The notes under the pieces are model-generated. The model was not told the origin of the DNA, searched no databases, and worked only from the letters and a program-made list of their open reading frames with translations. Below, in pieces: positions 26,856 through 35,423 of a stretch of 64,000 nt of DNA (its first letter is position 1; each line of letters opens with the position of its first letter). Position numbers and translations under genes: made by a program. Source of the stretch: Celeribacter marinus (GTDB taxonomy: Bacteria; Pseudomonadota; Alphaproteobacteria; Rhodobacterales; Rhodobacteraceae); contig NZ_CP012023.1 in the NCBI RefSeq assembly GCF_001308265.1, positions 3,032,706-3,096,705 of the forward strand, written 5' to 3'.

Positions 26856-27488
26856 ATGGAAACACGAAACTTACCCGCCATCCGCGCGCTACGTCCTGCC
26901 TGGAACAAAGGCCGTATCGTTGGCCAAAAAAGACCGCTCAAGCCCAAACACGTCTGGGCCATCAGAGTGCGGCTGGAGCTGGCCGAGAACTATCGCGATC
27001 TGGCACTCTTCAATCTTGCCATCGACAGCAAGCTGCGTGGATGCGATCTGGTGAGAATGAAGGTGGCCGATGTCATGGCATCAGGTCAAATCAAAGAACG
27101 CGCGTCGGTTCTGCAGAGCAAGACGCAGAAGCCGGTCCGTTTCGAAATCTCCGAAGGCACCCGTGCATCGCTGGCAAGGTGGATGCGGGAGCCGTTGATG
27201 GTCGGGTCAGAATACCTCTGGCCCGGTCGCTTTCACGAAAGACTTCACATCTCGACGCGTCAATACGCACGTATTGTCCGTGACTGGGTGACGTCCATCG
27301 GGCTGGAGGCCAGTGCTTACGGCACGCATTCGATGAGGCGAACGAAGGTGACCCAGATCTACAAGAAAACGGGCAACCTTCGGGCCGTCCAACTGCTGCT
27401 GGGCCATACCAAGATGGATAGCACCGTCAGATACCTCGGCGTGGAACTTGAAGATGCGCTGATGATTGCTGAATCTATCGAGATCTAA
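26856..27488 (+). CDS. Minimal tyrosine recombinase (copy 2)
   Basis: A 210-aa paralogue of the recombinase at 16430-17062, about 70% identical by eye. It has the same catalytic layout: SKLRGCDLV Arg, HSMRRT, and LLGHTKMDSTVRYLG. ATG 26856 follows ATGGAGGA. The leader sequences of the two copies also look related (TGCTATG followed by a TTGTCA-like box), suggesting the whole unit was duplicated or acquired twice. A hairpin follows the stop. Same functional uncertainty as copy 1. Confidence 0.88.
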   Translation: METRNLPAIRALRPAWNKGRIVGQKRPLKPKHVWAIRVRLELAENYRDLALFNLAIDSKLRGCDLVRMKVADVMASGQIKERASVLQSKTQKPVRFEISEGTRASLARWMREPLMVGSEYLWPGRFHERLHISTRQYARIVRDWVTSIGLEASAYGTHSMRRTKVTQIYKKTGNLRAVQLLLGHTKMDSTVRYLGVELEDALMIAESIEI

Positions 27489-27493
27489 GTCAT

Positions 27494-27515
27494 GGGCCGT
27501 CTTCACGGACGGCCC
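27494..27515 (+). terminator. Hairpin after recombinase copy 2
   Basis: An 8-bp perfect stem GGGCCGTC / GACGGCCC with a 6-base loop begins 5 bases after the stop. There is no T-run, so termination is only probable. Confidence 0.5.
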
Positions 27516-27625
27516 TGAGCGGACGTTGGTAAGGTGCGCAGCGAATCGCGGCTTCTTAGCCCTAGCACGACATTCAGCAACGCTTGCACACAAATCCACA
27601 ACCGACGCAGACTTGCACGTTCAGA

Positions 27626-28072
27626 TCATGTAGCTCGTTCATCCTTGGGTGATCCCATCACGATATAGGACGTGATCGCATTGACGTGGGATTGGGTGCC
27701 TAAGACCTCTGTATGGAAGCGCTTGTATTCCGAGAGATCGGCGCTCTCGACGCGAAGGATATACTCGAAAGCCCCTGCTATATTGTGGCATTCGACGACT
27801 TCTGGCGCGACTGACATGGCGCGCTCGAAGCCCTCCTGTGCCGCCTTGGTATGGGAGGAGAGGCCGACCATGACGTAGGCGGAAAAACCACGGCCCATCC
27901 GTTCAGGGCTGGTCACGACCCTGTAGCCTCGGATCACTCCTATTCGCTCCAGCTCTTGAACCCGTCTCAGGCAGGCCGAGGGAGAAAGGCTGACACGTTC
28001 GGCCAGAGCGACATTGCTGATCCGCCCGTCGCGCCGCAGCTCGCGCAATATTCTATGGTCAATAGCGTCCAT
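27626..28072 (-). CDS. Lrp/AsnC-family transcriptional regulator
   Basis: A 148-aa regulator with an N-terminal HTH (ILRELRRDGRISNVALAERVSLSPSACLRRVQELE) and a C-terminal RAM ligand-binding domain (AYVMVGLSSHTKAAQEGFERAM, then VVECHNIAGAFEYILRVE). It is divergent from a LysE-type amino-acid exporter, a very common pair in which the regulator senses an amino acid and controls export. The 106-base AT-rich gap between them is the likely shared control region. Confidence 0.93.
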   Translation of the reverse strand: MDAIDHRILRELRRDGRISNVALAERVSLSPSACLRRVQELERIGVIRGYRVVTSPERMGRGFSAYVMVGLSSHTKAAQEGFERAMSVAPEVVECHNIAGAFEYILRVESADLSEYKRFHTEVLGTQSHVNAITSYIVMGSPKDERAT

Positions 28073-28178
28073 TTGCCGTCCATAATTGTGCAGATATCTC
28101 TCAGTATAGTATATTAGACGATATATTGCGACCTCTTCTCACTATTGTTGCGCACAGACAATACTAGAGGAACACCCC

Positions 28179-28778
28179 ATGAGTTTCGCTATCCTGACCG
28201 CCCTTCTGGGCTTCGCATTCGTCACGACCGTCACGCCGGGGCCGAACAACCTGATGCTGATGGCCTCTGGCGCGAACTTCGGCTTCCGCCGGACCTTGCC
28301 GCACATGCTTGGCATCGTTGGGGGTTTGTCCGTGATGGCTCTGCTGGTTGGAGCGGGGCTGATGGCGTTATTCGACGCATTGCCTGCGCTGAACCTGGTG
28401 CTGAAGGTCGCCTCCGTCTGCTACCTGCTCTGGCTCGCATTGAAAATCGCGACGGCTGCTCCGATGGCAGAGCGGGACGCGGACAGTCGTCCGATGACCT
28501 TTCTGCAAGCGGCCGCTTTCCAGTGGGTGAACCCCAAGGCTTGGGCCATGTGCCTGTCCGCCATCACACTCTACGCGCCAGACCGCACGCTTCTGTCGGT
28601 CGCCATCGTAGCTGGTGCGTTCGCGGTCGTCTGCTTTCCGGCGATCTCTGTCTGGGCATGGCTCGGGACCGTGGTCCGGCAATGGCTGTCAAACGCAACC
28701 CGGCTCAAGGTCTTCAACATAACCATGGCGGCTTTGCTGGTGGCGTCGCTCTATCCCGTGCTCGGGCTCGGAAGCTGA
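28179..28778 (+). CDS. LysE/RhtB-family amino-acid exporter
   Basis: A 199-aa membrane protein with about six hydrophobic segments and the family signature TPGPNNLML near residue 20, plus QWVNPKAWAMCLSAI near 112. Family members export amino acids such as lysine, threonine or homoserine lactone. The ATG follows AGAGG. It is probably regulated by the divergent Lrp-type protein. It is the last clearly chromosomal gene before the prophage. Confidence 0.92.
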   Translation: MSFAILTALLGFAFVTTVTPGPNNLMLMASGANFGFRRTLPHMLGIVGGLSVMALLVGAGLMALFDALPALNLVLKVASVCYLLWLALKIATAAPMAERDADSRPMTFLQAAAFQWVNPKAWAMCLSAITLYAPDRTLLSVAIVAGAFAVVCFPAISVWAWLGTVVRQWLSNATRLKVFNITMAALLVASLYPVLGLGS

Positions 28779-29304
28779 CGATTGAGTTGCCAAACTTGGT
28801 TCTGGCAAGGTGCAGCTGAACTGGCTGTGGCATTGGTGGTGGGGTCCGCCTTGTCCTGCAATCCGGTCATTGGCGCCAAGCGCCGCGAATGACCGCATTC
28901 CGCTACATATTTGGGCCATCTCCCACTTCCAGTCGACTGGGAGCCGACGGTCACCACACCCGCCTCGCTGAGATGCGCCGCCGTCACACCGACGTTCACC
29001 TTTTTCATCACGCATCCAGCATTGTGTACGATTGAACCGGTGCTGGAACGCTTCACGCCAGCTTTGACACTTCGCTGGTTTTGCGATGCCCGCCACTGCC
29101 TGCGCCCGGAATTCTCCCGTGCTTCTTCACGTTATTCGATCCGGTTGCGCTGGGCGGTGCGGCTAACCCATTGACATCGCTATGCGGAATTTCCTTCTGG
29201 CGCCAATTCCACCTTCCGCCTGTTTTCCGCCCCTGCCCCCGTGCTCTGACTTGATAGAGGCGTCGATCTACGCCTGTGTCGATCACGAAAGGAGGGCCAG
29301 GTGA
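28779..29304. other. Prophage-proximal gap; left boundary region
   Basis: About 525 bases without a supportable gene. No tRNA or obvious att core is seen. The right part contains GGAATT (29186) and AATTCC (29205) spaced by 13 bases inside a 32-base repeat shared with 32648-32679. The left prophage boundary should be somewhere here, but I cannot place it. Confidence 0.4.
29203..29234 (+). repeat. Prophage 32-base repeat, left copy
   Basis: Begins CCAATTCCACCTTCCGCCT and matches 32648-32679 at 29 of 32 positions. Together with the upstream GGAATT it forms an inverted motif with a 13-base spacer. Located 70 bases before the integrase ribosome site. Confidence 0.7.
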
Positions 29305-30564
29305 ATGGTCAAACGATTGAAGCTAAGTGAGAAAGTGCTGCGCGATGCAGAGCCGCTGGAAGGGAATAGTTACCAGATCTTCGATACCGACATACGCGGA
29401 CTGGCGGCGCGTATACAACCATCCGGCAATCGCGCCTTTACTTTGGATTACCGTTTCGCCGGACGGCAGAGGCGGATGTCGATCGGGCGCTGGCCGGAAT
29501 GGAGCGTTACGGCCGCGCGCGAACGCGCCAAAGAGCTAAGGCGGATGATCGATGAAGGTCAGGACCCTTTGGCAGCCAAGGAAGAGCTGCGCACGGCGCC
29601 ACGCATCTCCGATATGATCGACCGTTACATCCGCGAGCACTTGCCCAAACTGTCTCCCACCAATGCCGGCGATCAAATATCAATGCTCAAGAAGATGCTC
29701 GACCCGGCATGGGGCAACCGCCTTGTCACCGACATCACCAAATCAGATGTAGCCACGTTTCTGGATCTCGTCGCCGAAGGCCGCCCCCGCCCGTGCAAGC
29801 TCAAGCCCAATAATCGGGCCCGCAAGCTGCAAGGGCACAAACCAACGCCAATCCGCGCCAATCGAATGGGCGAGGTGCTGCGCAAGATGTTCACGCTCGC
29901 CATGGAATGGGAATGGCGCGCGGACAATCCGGCACAGGGCTTCCACCGGCGTATCGAAAATGCCCGCGAGCGGTTTCTGAGCCCCGAAGAGCTTGTCCGG
30001 CTTGCCGCCACACTCGACGCGGCCACGGATCAGCGTGCCGCCTCGATCATTCGCATGTGCATGCTGACGGGTGCGCGGGTCGGTGAGGTCCGCACTGCGC
30101 GGTTCGAGCAATTCAATCTGGATTACGCCATCTGGTCCAAACCCGCCGCGACCACCAAACAACGCAAGATCCACCGCGTGCCGATCTCACAAGACGTGAC
30201 CGCTATCGTGCGTCAGCGCCAACTGGTGGTGCCGAACGGCAATCCCTGGCTCTTCCCAGGCGATACTGTCGGACAACCCGTCAAAGAAATTCGCCGCTTT
30301 TGGGTGAAGGTGCAGCGTGAGGCAGATCTGCATGATGTTCGCATCCATGACCTGCGTCACACGTTTGCGTCCCTGCTGGTCAGTGGCGGTGCATCCCTGG
30401 AAATTATTGGCCGCCTATTGGGACACACCCAGATGCAAACCACGCAGCGATACGCGCATCTGATGGACTCGCCCCTGCGTGCAGGCGTGGACAGCGTGGC
30501 CAGTATCTTCCGCCCACGCCCCCGGGTTGTGCATGATGCTGAACCGGATCAACGCTCCGCATAA
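29305..30564 (+). CDS. Prophage tyrosine integrase, P4 type
   Basis: A 419-aa integrase. The N-terminal DUF4102-like arm domain (residues ~1-90, with LAARIQPSGNRAFTLDYRF and IGRWPEWSVTAARERAKEL), a central SAM-like core-binding domain and the C-terminal catalytic domain are all present. Catalytic residues: Arg in TGARVGEV (~257), HDLRHTF (~351), LLGHTQ (~373) and Tyr in RYAHL (~385). A GGAGGG site precedes the ATG. It should drive insertion and, with an excisionase, excision. The target site is not evident. Confidence 0.95.
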   Translation: MVKRLKLSEKVLRDAEPLEGNSYQIFDTDIRGLAARIQPSGNRAFTLDYRFAGRQRRMSIGRWPEWSVTAARERAKELRRMIDEGQDPLAAKEELRTAPRISDMIDRYIREHLPKLSPTNAGDQISMLKKMLDPAWGNRLVTDITKSDVATFLDLVAEGRPRPCKLKPNNRARKLQGHKPTPIRANRMGEVLRKMFTLAMEWEWRADNPAQGFHRRIENARERFLSPEELVRLAATLDAATDQRAASIIRMCMLTGARVGEVRTARFEQFNLDYAIWSKPAATTKQRKIHRVPISQDVTAIVRQRQLVVPNGNPWLFPGDTVGQPVKEIRRFWVKVQREADLHDVRIHDLRHTFASLLVSGGASLEIIGRLLGHTQMQTTQRYAHLMDSPLRAGVDSVASIFRPRPRVVHDAEPDQRSA

Positions 30565-30574
30565 TTGCGGAGCG

Positions 30575-31171
30575 TCACTTGTCGCCCCGCAGAATGCGCC
30601 AGACCAATATAATGCGCTTCCGGATCGTGCTGTCCTCGGGAACCTTGCCAGATTTCGAACTGCGGATGAACCATTCCTGTATTTCGCCTACCAGTGCCGC
30701 CTGACTTTCAGGCAATCCCTCTTCATTGATCCGCTTGAAGAGCCAGGCATACATGGCGTCCCAATCATAGCGCGGCGCAGCACCAGCGGAATGCATGCTA
30801 CGACGCAAGATATCGCGCTCGTCCTCATAACACTGTACATCCTGACCAGGCACCAGAAGATCAATGCTGCGGATGACCAGCCCCTCCGCAGGTTCGGTGA
30901 TGTATAACCACTCACCACCCTCATATGGCGCGATGCGGCGCAGCGTGGTGGTTTCGTCGCTGGGACCCGTCCGGCGGAACATCGGCAACATATCCCCGAC
31001 ATTCACCTGCACAAGACCACCGATGCGTTGATGACCACAGGTAACCGGCGAGATACCAATAAACACACGCAGCTGCCCGAGAATGGCCGCATCTACAACC
31101 TTGTGCAGAGGACATTGCCAGCGGATCGCCAGCTCCGCCATCGAAAAGAAAGCGCTTGGTGAGGCAGTCAT
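30575..31171 (-). CDS. Unknown 198-aa prophage accessory protein
   Basis: I do not recognise a family. The protein has an N-terminal segment that may be a helix-turn-helix (ASPSAFFSMAELAIRWQCPLHKVVDAAILGQL), a middle beta-rich part, and a C-terminal helical part with a DWDAMYAWLFKRINEEGLPESQAALVGEIQEWF segment that looks like another DNA-binding-type helical unit ending RKRIILVWRIL. The ATG at 31171 is preferred (AAGGAG at good spacing) over 31177. It is convergent with the integrase (10-base gap) and divergent from the WYL regulator, suggesting a regulated moron, possibly defence or lysogeny control (inference). Confidence 0.75.
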   Translation of the reverse strand: MTASPSAFFSMAELAIRWQCPLHKVVDAAILGQLRVFIGISPVTCGHQRIGGLVQVNVGDMLPMFRRTGPSDETTTLRRIAPYEGGEWLYITEPAEGLVIRSIDLLVPGQDVQCYEDERDILRRSMHSAGAAPRYDWDAMYAWLFKRINEEGLPESQAALVGEIQEWFIRSSKSGKVPEDSTIRKRIILVWRILRGDK

Positions 31172-31339
31172 ATTCATTCTCCTTTATCCTTGTCACCCTT
31201 TGGCCAGCCACACATGCCCCGGCATTCCCCACGCTTTGCGCGGGCAATGCGCCTCCGGTCACGCGCCGATACGGCGCGCGTTGGTGGTTTGCGCAAGCGA
31301 TGTGCAAGAGGGGAATAAGAATCGCCTCAACCGACTTGG

Positions 31340-31358
31340 ACAGCTTGCGCGAAGCTGT
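31340..31358. promoter_or_regulatory. Palindrome between the 198-aa gene and the WYL regulator
   Basis: ACAGCTTGCGCGAAGCTGT is a perfect inverted repeat (7-base arms, 5-base spacer) 45 bases before the WYL start. Two further inverted repeats are in the same gap: CGCGCCGATACGGCGCG (31262-31278) and AGGGTG/CACCCT (31375-31397). Likely operators for autoregulation. Confidence 0.55.
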
Positions 31359-31403
31359 ACAAAATGCACTATTGAGGGTGGCAAATTATGGCACCCTACT
31401 GAG

Positions 31404-32411
31404 ATGACCTATGTCCCTTTCTCGAAAACGCTGGAGCTTATGCAACTGGCCGACATGGCTGCCTTGCAGCCAAAAGGGGTTTGCCTGAAAGACATTCAGA
31501 GCACTTTCAAAGTGAACCACCGCAGCGCTCAGCGCATGGCACGCGCACTGGAAAAGGTATTTCCGACCGTCGACGTGAACATCGACCCGGATGATCGCCG
31601 CAAGTGGTGGTCATTCTCGGGACAAGAACGCCTGTTGCGCCTGCAAGGCATTCAGGACGATGAGCTATCAGCTTTAGAGATGGGTATTCGCCGTGCGACT
31701 CGCGACGGTGCTGTAACCGAGGTACGCGCGCTGGAAACCTTACGTTCCCGGATCATTGCGTTGCATCCAACAGGCGAGGTTCTGCGCGCAGAGACGGATG
31801 CAGAGGCGACGCTGCAAGCGCGAGGCCATGCCTGCCGCCCCGGTCCACGTACGTCCTACGATCCGGAAATCCTCACTGTGATCGACCTCGCACTCAAAGG
31901 CCCATTCAAGCTGGATGTGGACTATATCGGGGAGCGGGATGATGCCCCCCACACACGGCGGGTCGAACCTTACGGTGTGTTGTTCGGTCTGCGTTGTTAT
32001 CTGATTTGCCGCCAACCGCAGCGAGACGCCCGTGTCCGGCATTTACGGCTCGACCGCTTGCGCGGAGCGCGGCTAGTCAAAGAGACATTCGTGCGTGACC
32101 CCGGCTTTGACATTGCGGGGCATGCGGCCCGATCTTTCGAGTGCTTTCATTCCGAAACGGAGTTTGGCACCGTCATCTGGCACTTCAACAAGCGTGCTGC
32201 GCCAGTGGCCCGCAACTATGTGTTTCACCCCAACCAGATCATGCAGGATGATAAGGAGGGTGGGCTGATCGTCAGCTTCGAGGCCGGTGGCTGGCTGGAA
32301 ATGGCTTGGCACCTTTACAAATGGGGCGACACGGTCGAGGTCATCGCCCCCGATGAATTACGCAAGCTGGTTGCCGACCACCGGCGGCCTGATTTCCCCT
32401 CACTGCCGTAG
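31404..32411 (+). CDS. WYL-domain transcriptional regulator
   Basis: A 335-aa regulator with an N-terminal DeoR-like winged helix (FSKTLELMQLADMAALQPKGVCLKDIQSTFKVNHRSAQRMARAL), a WYL domain (residues ~155-225: LKLDVDYIGERD, VEPYGVLFGLRCYLICRQ, RHLRLDRLRGARL) and a C-terminal WCX extension. WYL proteins sense ligands, sometimes nucleic acids, and often control phage-defence loci. The ATG at 31404 fits the conserved start; the frame stays open further upstream without a better start. It sits in the early region of the prophage where a CI-type repressor would normally be; none is found. Confidence 0.88.
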   Translation: MTYVPFSKTLELMQLADMAALQPKGVCLKDIQSTFKVNHRSAQRMARALEKVFPTVDVNIDPDDRRKWWSFSGQERLLRLQGIQDDELSALEMGIRRATRDGAVTEVRALETLRSRIIALHPTGEVLRAETDAEATLQARGHACRPGPRTSYDPEILTVIDLALKGPFKLDVDYIGERDDAPHTRRVEPYGVLFGLRCYLICRQPQRDARVRHLRLDRLRGARLVKETFVRDPGFDIAGHAARSFECFHSETEFGTVIWHFNKRAAPVARNYVFHPNQIMQDDKEGGLIVSFEAGGWLEMAWHLYKWGDTVEVIAPDELRKLVADHRRPDFPSLP

Positions 32412-32738
32412 TCGCCCGCACTTATCCGGCGGGTTTCGCCTGCAACCGTTTGCGTCGCGCTAAGATCTGCCTGACGCACTGCGAACCTGCGCGTTCACAA
32501 ATCAAGCAGCCGCCGTGCCGCCACACCGCCTTTGGCAGGGGTGGAATTGCATCAGGAAATTCCGAATTTAGGCCACGGAAAAGGCGCGCTGGCATGCCGA
32601 GAAATCATAAAACCCAATAAAACATGGGGTGGAATTCACCTCTCTTCCCAATTCCACCTTCCGCCTCGTTTCCACCCCTCGACCTCTGCTTCGATCACCT
32701 GAGCCCGAACAGTCGGGCCCGATATAAGGAGATCACCC
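32412..32738. promoter_or_regulatory. Repeat-containing control region upstream of the excisionase-like gene
   Basis: A 327-base gap with no gene. It holds two GGTGGAATT motifs (32540, 32628). The first faces AATTCC at 32558 (9-base spacer); the second faces AATTCCACC at 32650 (13-base spacer, perfect 9-base arms). The latter lies within the repeat shared with the region before the integrase. Probable operator or Int/Xis binding region. Confidence 0.5.
32648..32679 (+). repeat. Prophage 32-base repeat, right copy
   Basis: CCAATTCCACCTTCCGCCT and the next 13 bases match 29203-29234 at 29 of 32 positions. It is 60 bases upstream of the excisionase-like gene. Confidence 0.7.
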
Positions 32739-32990
32739 ATGTCGCAGATGATGATACATGAACCGGCCCCAGAGCCGTCGAACCTGCTGGCCGACTGGAT
32801 CAGCAGGGAACAGCTGGCCCAGGACCTGACAATCAAGCCCGATACATTGTCGCGGTGGGAAGCGCGACGCGAAGGGCCGCCCTGCATGCGCATTGGCCGT
32901 AAGGTCTTTTATCGCCGTAGCAGTGTTGAGGCGTGGCTCCTGAGCCGCGAGCAAAGTCACCCGACCCGCAAACGGGGGGCACGCCGATGA
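32739..32990 (+). CDS. Small helix-turn-helix protein, excisionase/AlpA-like
   Basis: An 83-aa DNA-binding protein of the MerR/excisionase type: WISREQLAQDLTIKPDTLSRWEARREGPPCMRIGRKVFYRRSSVEAWL is a clear single HTH with the wing that ends in an E-A-W-L helix. ATG follows AAGGAG. In a prophage next to the integrase-related repeats it may serve as Xis or as an early activator. Overlaps the next gene by ATGA. Confidence 0.8.
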   Translation: MSQMMIHEPAPEPSNLLADWISREQLAQDLTIKPDTLSRWEARREGPPCMRIGRKVFYRRSSVEAWLLSREQSHPTRKRGARR

Positions 32991-33265
32991 GCATCCCCCT
33001 GCCCTTCCGTCAACGGAGCCGGCGCGCTGAACGTGATGAGGCGCGCGCGGACTGGATTGACGAGCGGCGGCGCGAGGCCCGCATCGTCGTGGCTGACGTC
33101 ATCCATCATTCCGACCATCTGCTGCGCATCGCCTGCAATGTCTTGGTCCGCCATGGCGAGACACCCGAGGAACGCGAGGACGCGCGGATCTTGCTGGTCG
33201 TGCTGGAGGCCAAGACCCCGGGGCGCCGCAATCATCACAACCAGGATCCGGAGGTAGAACGATGA
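32987..33265 (+). CDS. Small phage hypothetical protein
   Basis: A 92-aa basic protein rich in Arg, Glu and Ala with a predicted helical body (RADWIDERRREARIVVADVIHHSDHLLRIACNVLV). No known domain recognised. It is coupled by ATGA overlaps to the HTH gene before it and the nuclease gene after it, so it belongs to the early operon. Confidence 0.7.
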   Translation: MSIPLPFRQRSRRAERDEARADWIDERRREARIVVADVIHHSDHLLRIACNVLVRHGETPEEREDARILLVVLEAKTPGRRNHHNQDPEVER

Positions 33266-33714
33266 AGCGGCGTAGAACACCCGAGGCCGATCTGCAGCGC
33301 GCTGTTGTGGTCGCCCTGCGCTTTGCCCTCCCCAAGGGGGCGATCGTGCATCACTGCGCCAATGAGGTCACCGAGGGCGGGCCCCGCGGTGCGCGGCGTC
33401 AGGCGATCTTGGTTGGCATGGGCGTGCATCCCGGCTTTGCCGATCTCATCGTACTCTGTGACGGGCGCGTACTGTTTTTGGAATTGAAGTCTCTGAAGGG
33501 GCGGCTCAGTCCCGCGCAGGAGGCGTTCCGCGATGCAGTCCTGGCGCAAGGCTTCGGTTGGGCACTGGTGCGCTCGCTTGATGATGCGCTGGGCGCGCTG
33601 GCGGATCACGGATTCACAACGCGGGTCGTGCAAACCAGTACACCGGACGCCCCGCGCGATGCAGGGGCACGCCACGATGGTACCGGTCCTTCGGCGCGGA
33701 GGGTCACCTCATGA
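33262..33714 (+). CDS. VRR-NUC domain nuclease
   Basis: A 150-aa protein whose first ~110 residues are a PD-(D/E)XK nuclease of the VRR-NUC type. The catalytic pattern is visible as GFADLIVL (Asp) and LFLELKSLKGRLSPAQ (E-x-K), with the preceding helix EADLQRAVVVALRF. Such proteins in phages act on recombination or Holliday-type structures. ATGA overlaps on both sides place it in the early operon. The C-terminal ~35 residues are low-complexity. Confidence 0.88.
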   Translation: MKRRRTPEADLQRAVVVALRFALPKGAIVHHCANEVTEGGPRGARRQAILVGMGVHPGFADLIVLCDGRVLFLELKSLKGRLSPAQEAFRDAVLAQGFGWALVRSLDDALGALADHGFTTRVVQTSTPDAPRDAGARHDGTGPSARRVTS

Positions 33715-34718
33715 GCCATGCTGCCACCAACTGGGCCATCCAGCGCCGCGGGCTCAAGCCCACCACCAAAATCGTCCTCTGGCATCTTTGCGATCGTCAC
33801 AACCCAGACTTTGGCTGCTTCCCCTCCCAAGCGCGGCTGGCGCATGATTGCGAGATCAGCCGATCAACACTGAATGACCACCTGACGCTCCTTGAAAGCG
33901 TTGGGCTGATCCGCCGGGTACAACGGCTTAACCCAAGCACCAAGCGACAGATGCCGACCAGCTACATCTTGGCCTTCGAGCCGGGCTTTACCCAAGATCG
34001 CGCGGTGTCGTGTTTGGAAACCGGACACGGCTTCGAAGCGACCGAAACAGGTGCAAGTGAGGACTCGAAAACCCCACCCCTTTCTGTGGATAAGCCTGTG
34101 GATAACTCGTGTATGGGGGCGAAATCCACATACCGAGCCGTGTCCGATTTTAACCCCGACCCGTGTCCGGAAAATACCGGTTCCCGTGTCCGAAATTCGG
34201 ACACTAACCCTGTAAGAGAACCAATAAGTAAACCTGTAAAGGAGGAGGACGCGCGAAGACGCGAACGCGTCGATGACCAGTTTTTTGGATCGCTGCTGAT
34301 GGCGCTGGGCTTTGACCCTGACGGGCCCCTGCCCGACTGGTGGCAAGGCTGGCCACCGCGTGAGCACGCTGGACGATGGATTGATGATCTTGGGCTGAGC
34401 GAGGCGGAGATCATCGAGACGGCTAAAGGTTCTCGCCAATACCACCCCGAGCCACCTGACGGACCTAAGGCGCTGGATCGCGTCATGCAGCGCACAGCCC
34501 AGCGCAAAGGGGATGAGACGTCCAGCGGTCGGCGCAAAGCGCAAAAGCCAGCGAAATCAAAACGCCAACCAATCGCTGATATGGCCGCCTTCTACGCCGA
34601 TTGGGTGAACTCGGAGAAATACCTCCCCTCTAGTGCAATCAGCAACAGCATGCGCGACCAGATACTCGCCCGGGGCCTTGTCACACCACAGCAACTTCGT
34701 GAGCGAGGCGTCCAATGA
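33711..34718 (+). CDS. Phage HTH protein, replication-initiator-like
   Basis: A 335-aa protein with an N-terminal HTH_36-type winged helix (TNWAIQRRGLKPTTKIVLWHLCDRHNP, FPSQARLAHDCEISRSTLNDHLTLLESVGLIRRVQR). This domain is typical of phage replication proteins (lambda O-like) and plasmid initiators. The centre (~115-185) is low-complexity and could be an origin or hinge; the C-terminal part is helical (FFGSLLMALGFDPDGPLPDWW). Overlaps its neighbours by ATGA. A replication role is inferred from domain and position. Confidence 0.75.
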   Translation: MSHAATNWAIQRRGLKPTTKIVLWHLCDRHNPDFGCFPSQARLAHDCEISRSTLNDHLTLLESVGLIRRVQRLNPSTKRQMPTSYILAFEPGFTQDRAVSCLETGHGFEATETGASEDSKTPPLSVDKPVDNSCMGAKSTYRAVSDFNPDPCPENTGSRVRNSDTNPVREPISKPVKEEDARRRERVDDQFFGSLLMALGFDPDGPLPDWWQGWPPREHAGRWIDDLGLSEAEIIETAKGSRQYHPEPPDGPKALDRVMQRTAQRKGDETSSGRRKAQKPAKSKRQPIADMAAFYADWVNSEKYLPSSAISNSMRDQILARGLVTPQQLRERGVQ

Positions 34719-35413
34719 AACACGATCGCAATTTGCACAGCGCGTCACAGCAAGCTGGTCATGGGCGGCCCAAGCGCATCATGACAGTGCAGCAGGCTCT
34801 GGAATGGGCCTTTCGCACAGAATGCGCACAGCTGGAGCTGCCTGAACCACCCGATCCAGAGCGAGAGCATGGCTATGGGTTCGGCCTTGAATACGTGCTG
34901 ATGCAACGCGCCGCGCTGGGCTGCAAAATCGATGGCGGTCGCTACAAGCTGGGCGATTACACCCACGAGGATGCCGAGGTCATTGCCGCGACTGTTTCTG
35001 GAATACCAGATAGCTTAGGGGGCAAACGCATGGCCATCCGGGTGGCAGAGCTTGCACGCGCTGGGCTCACACCGGACTGGATGCCGGGAGCCGTGCCGCG
35101 CTGTGTACCTGTGGAAATGAAGCGCAATCGGCATGGGGATCATGCAACGACTGTGGTGGTTGGAACCGAGAGGGTACTATCGCGAGGGAAGTGGCGGACG
35201 GTGGAGGTCAGGGCATGCCCAGTTACTTACTCCCCCTATCCGGAACAGATTGAAGCCGCACGGCGCGACTATCAGGCTTGGCGGCGGGCGCTGGCCTGGG
35301 TGCGAGACGGGCTCAAGGATGGGGGAATGCTGCGAGAGGTCGAAGTGATGGAAGGGATGCCACGGGTTAGGCCGTGGGTAAAGCCCAAGAGCCGAAAGCT
35401 TGCTGAACGCTAA
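34715..35413 (+). CDS. Phage early-region protein of unknown function
   Basis: A 232-aa protein without a domain I can name. It starts with a basic tail, then TVQQALEWAFRTECAQLELPE, a middle DGGRYKLGDYTHEDAEVIAATV and an RNR-rich DHATTVVVGTERVLSRGKWRTVEVRACPVTYSP region. Fourth in the ATGA-coupled early operon after the replication-type gene, so a role in replication or regulation is plausible. The operon seems to end here, before the AbrB-Doc promoter. Confidence 0.75.
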   Translation: MKHDRNLHSASQQAGHGRPKRIMTVQQALEWAFRTECAQLELPEPPDPEREHGYGFGLEYVLMQRAALGCKIDGGRYKLGDYTHEDAEVIAATVSGIPDSLGGKRMAIRVAELARAGLTPDWMPGAVPRCVPVEMKRNRHGDHATTVVVGTERVLSRGKWRTVEVRACPVTYSPYPEQIEAARRDYQAWRRALAWVRDGLKDGGMLREVEVMEGMPRVRPWVKPKSRKLAER

Positions 35414-35423
35414 TCAAACAACG

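Noticed and set aside
28751..29096. Minus-strand frames (about 100-135 codons) between the LysE exporter and the integrase
   Set aside because: They overlap in two frames with no family match or ribosome site; the stretch is more likely decayed or non-coding boundary DNA.
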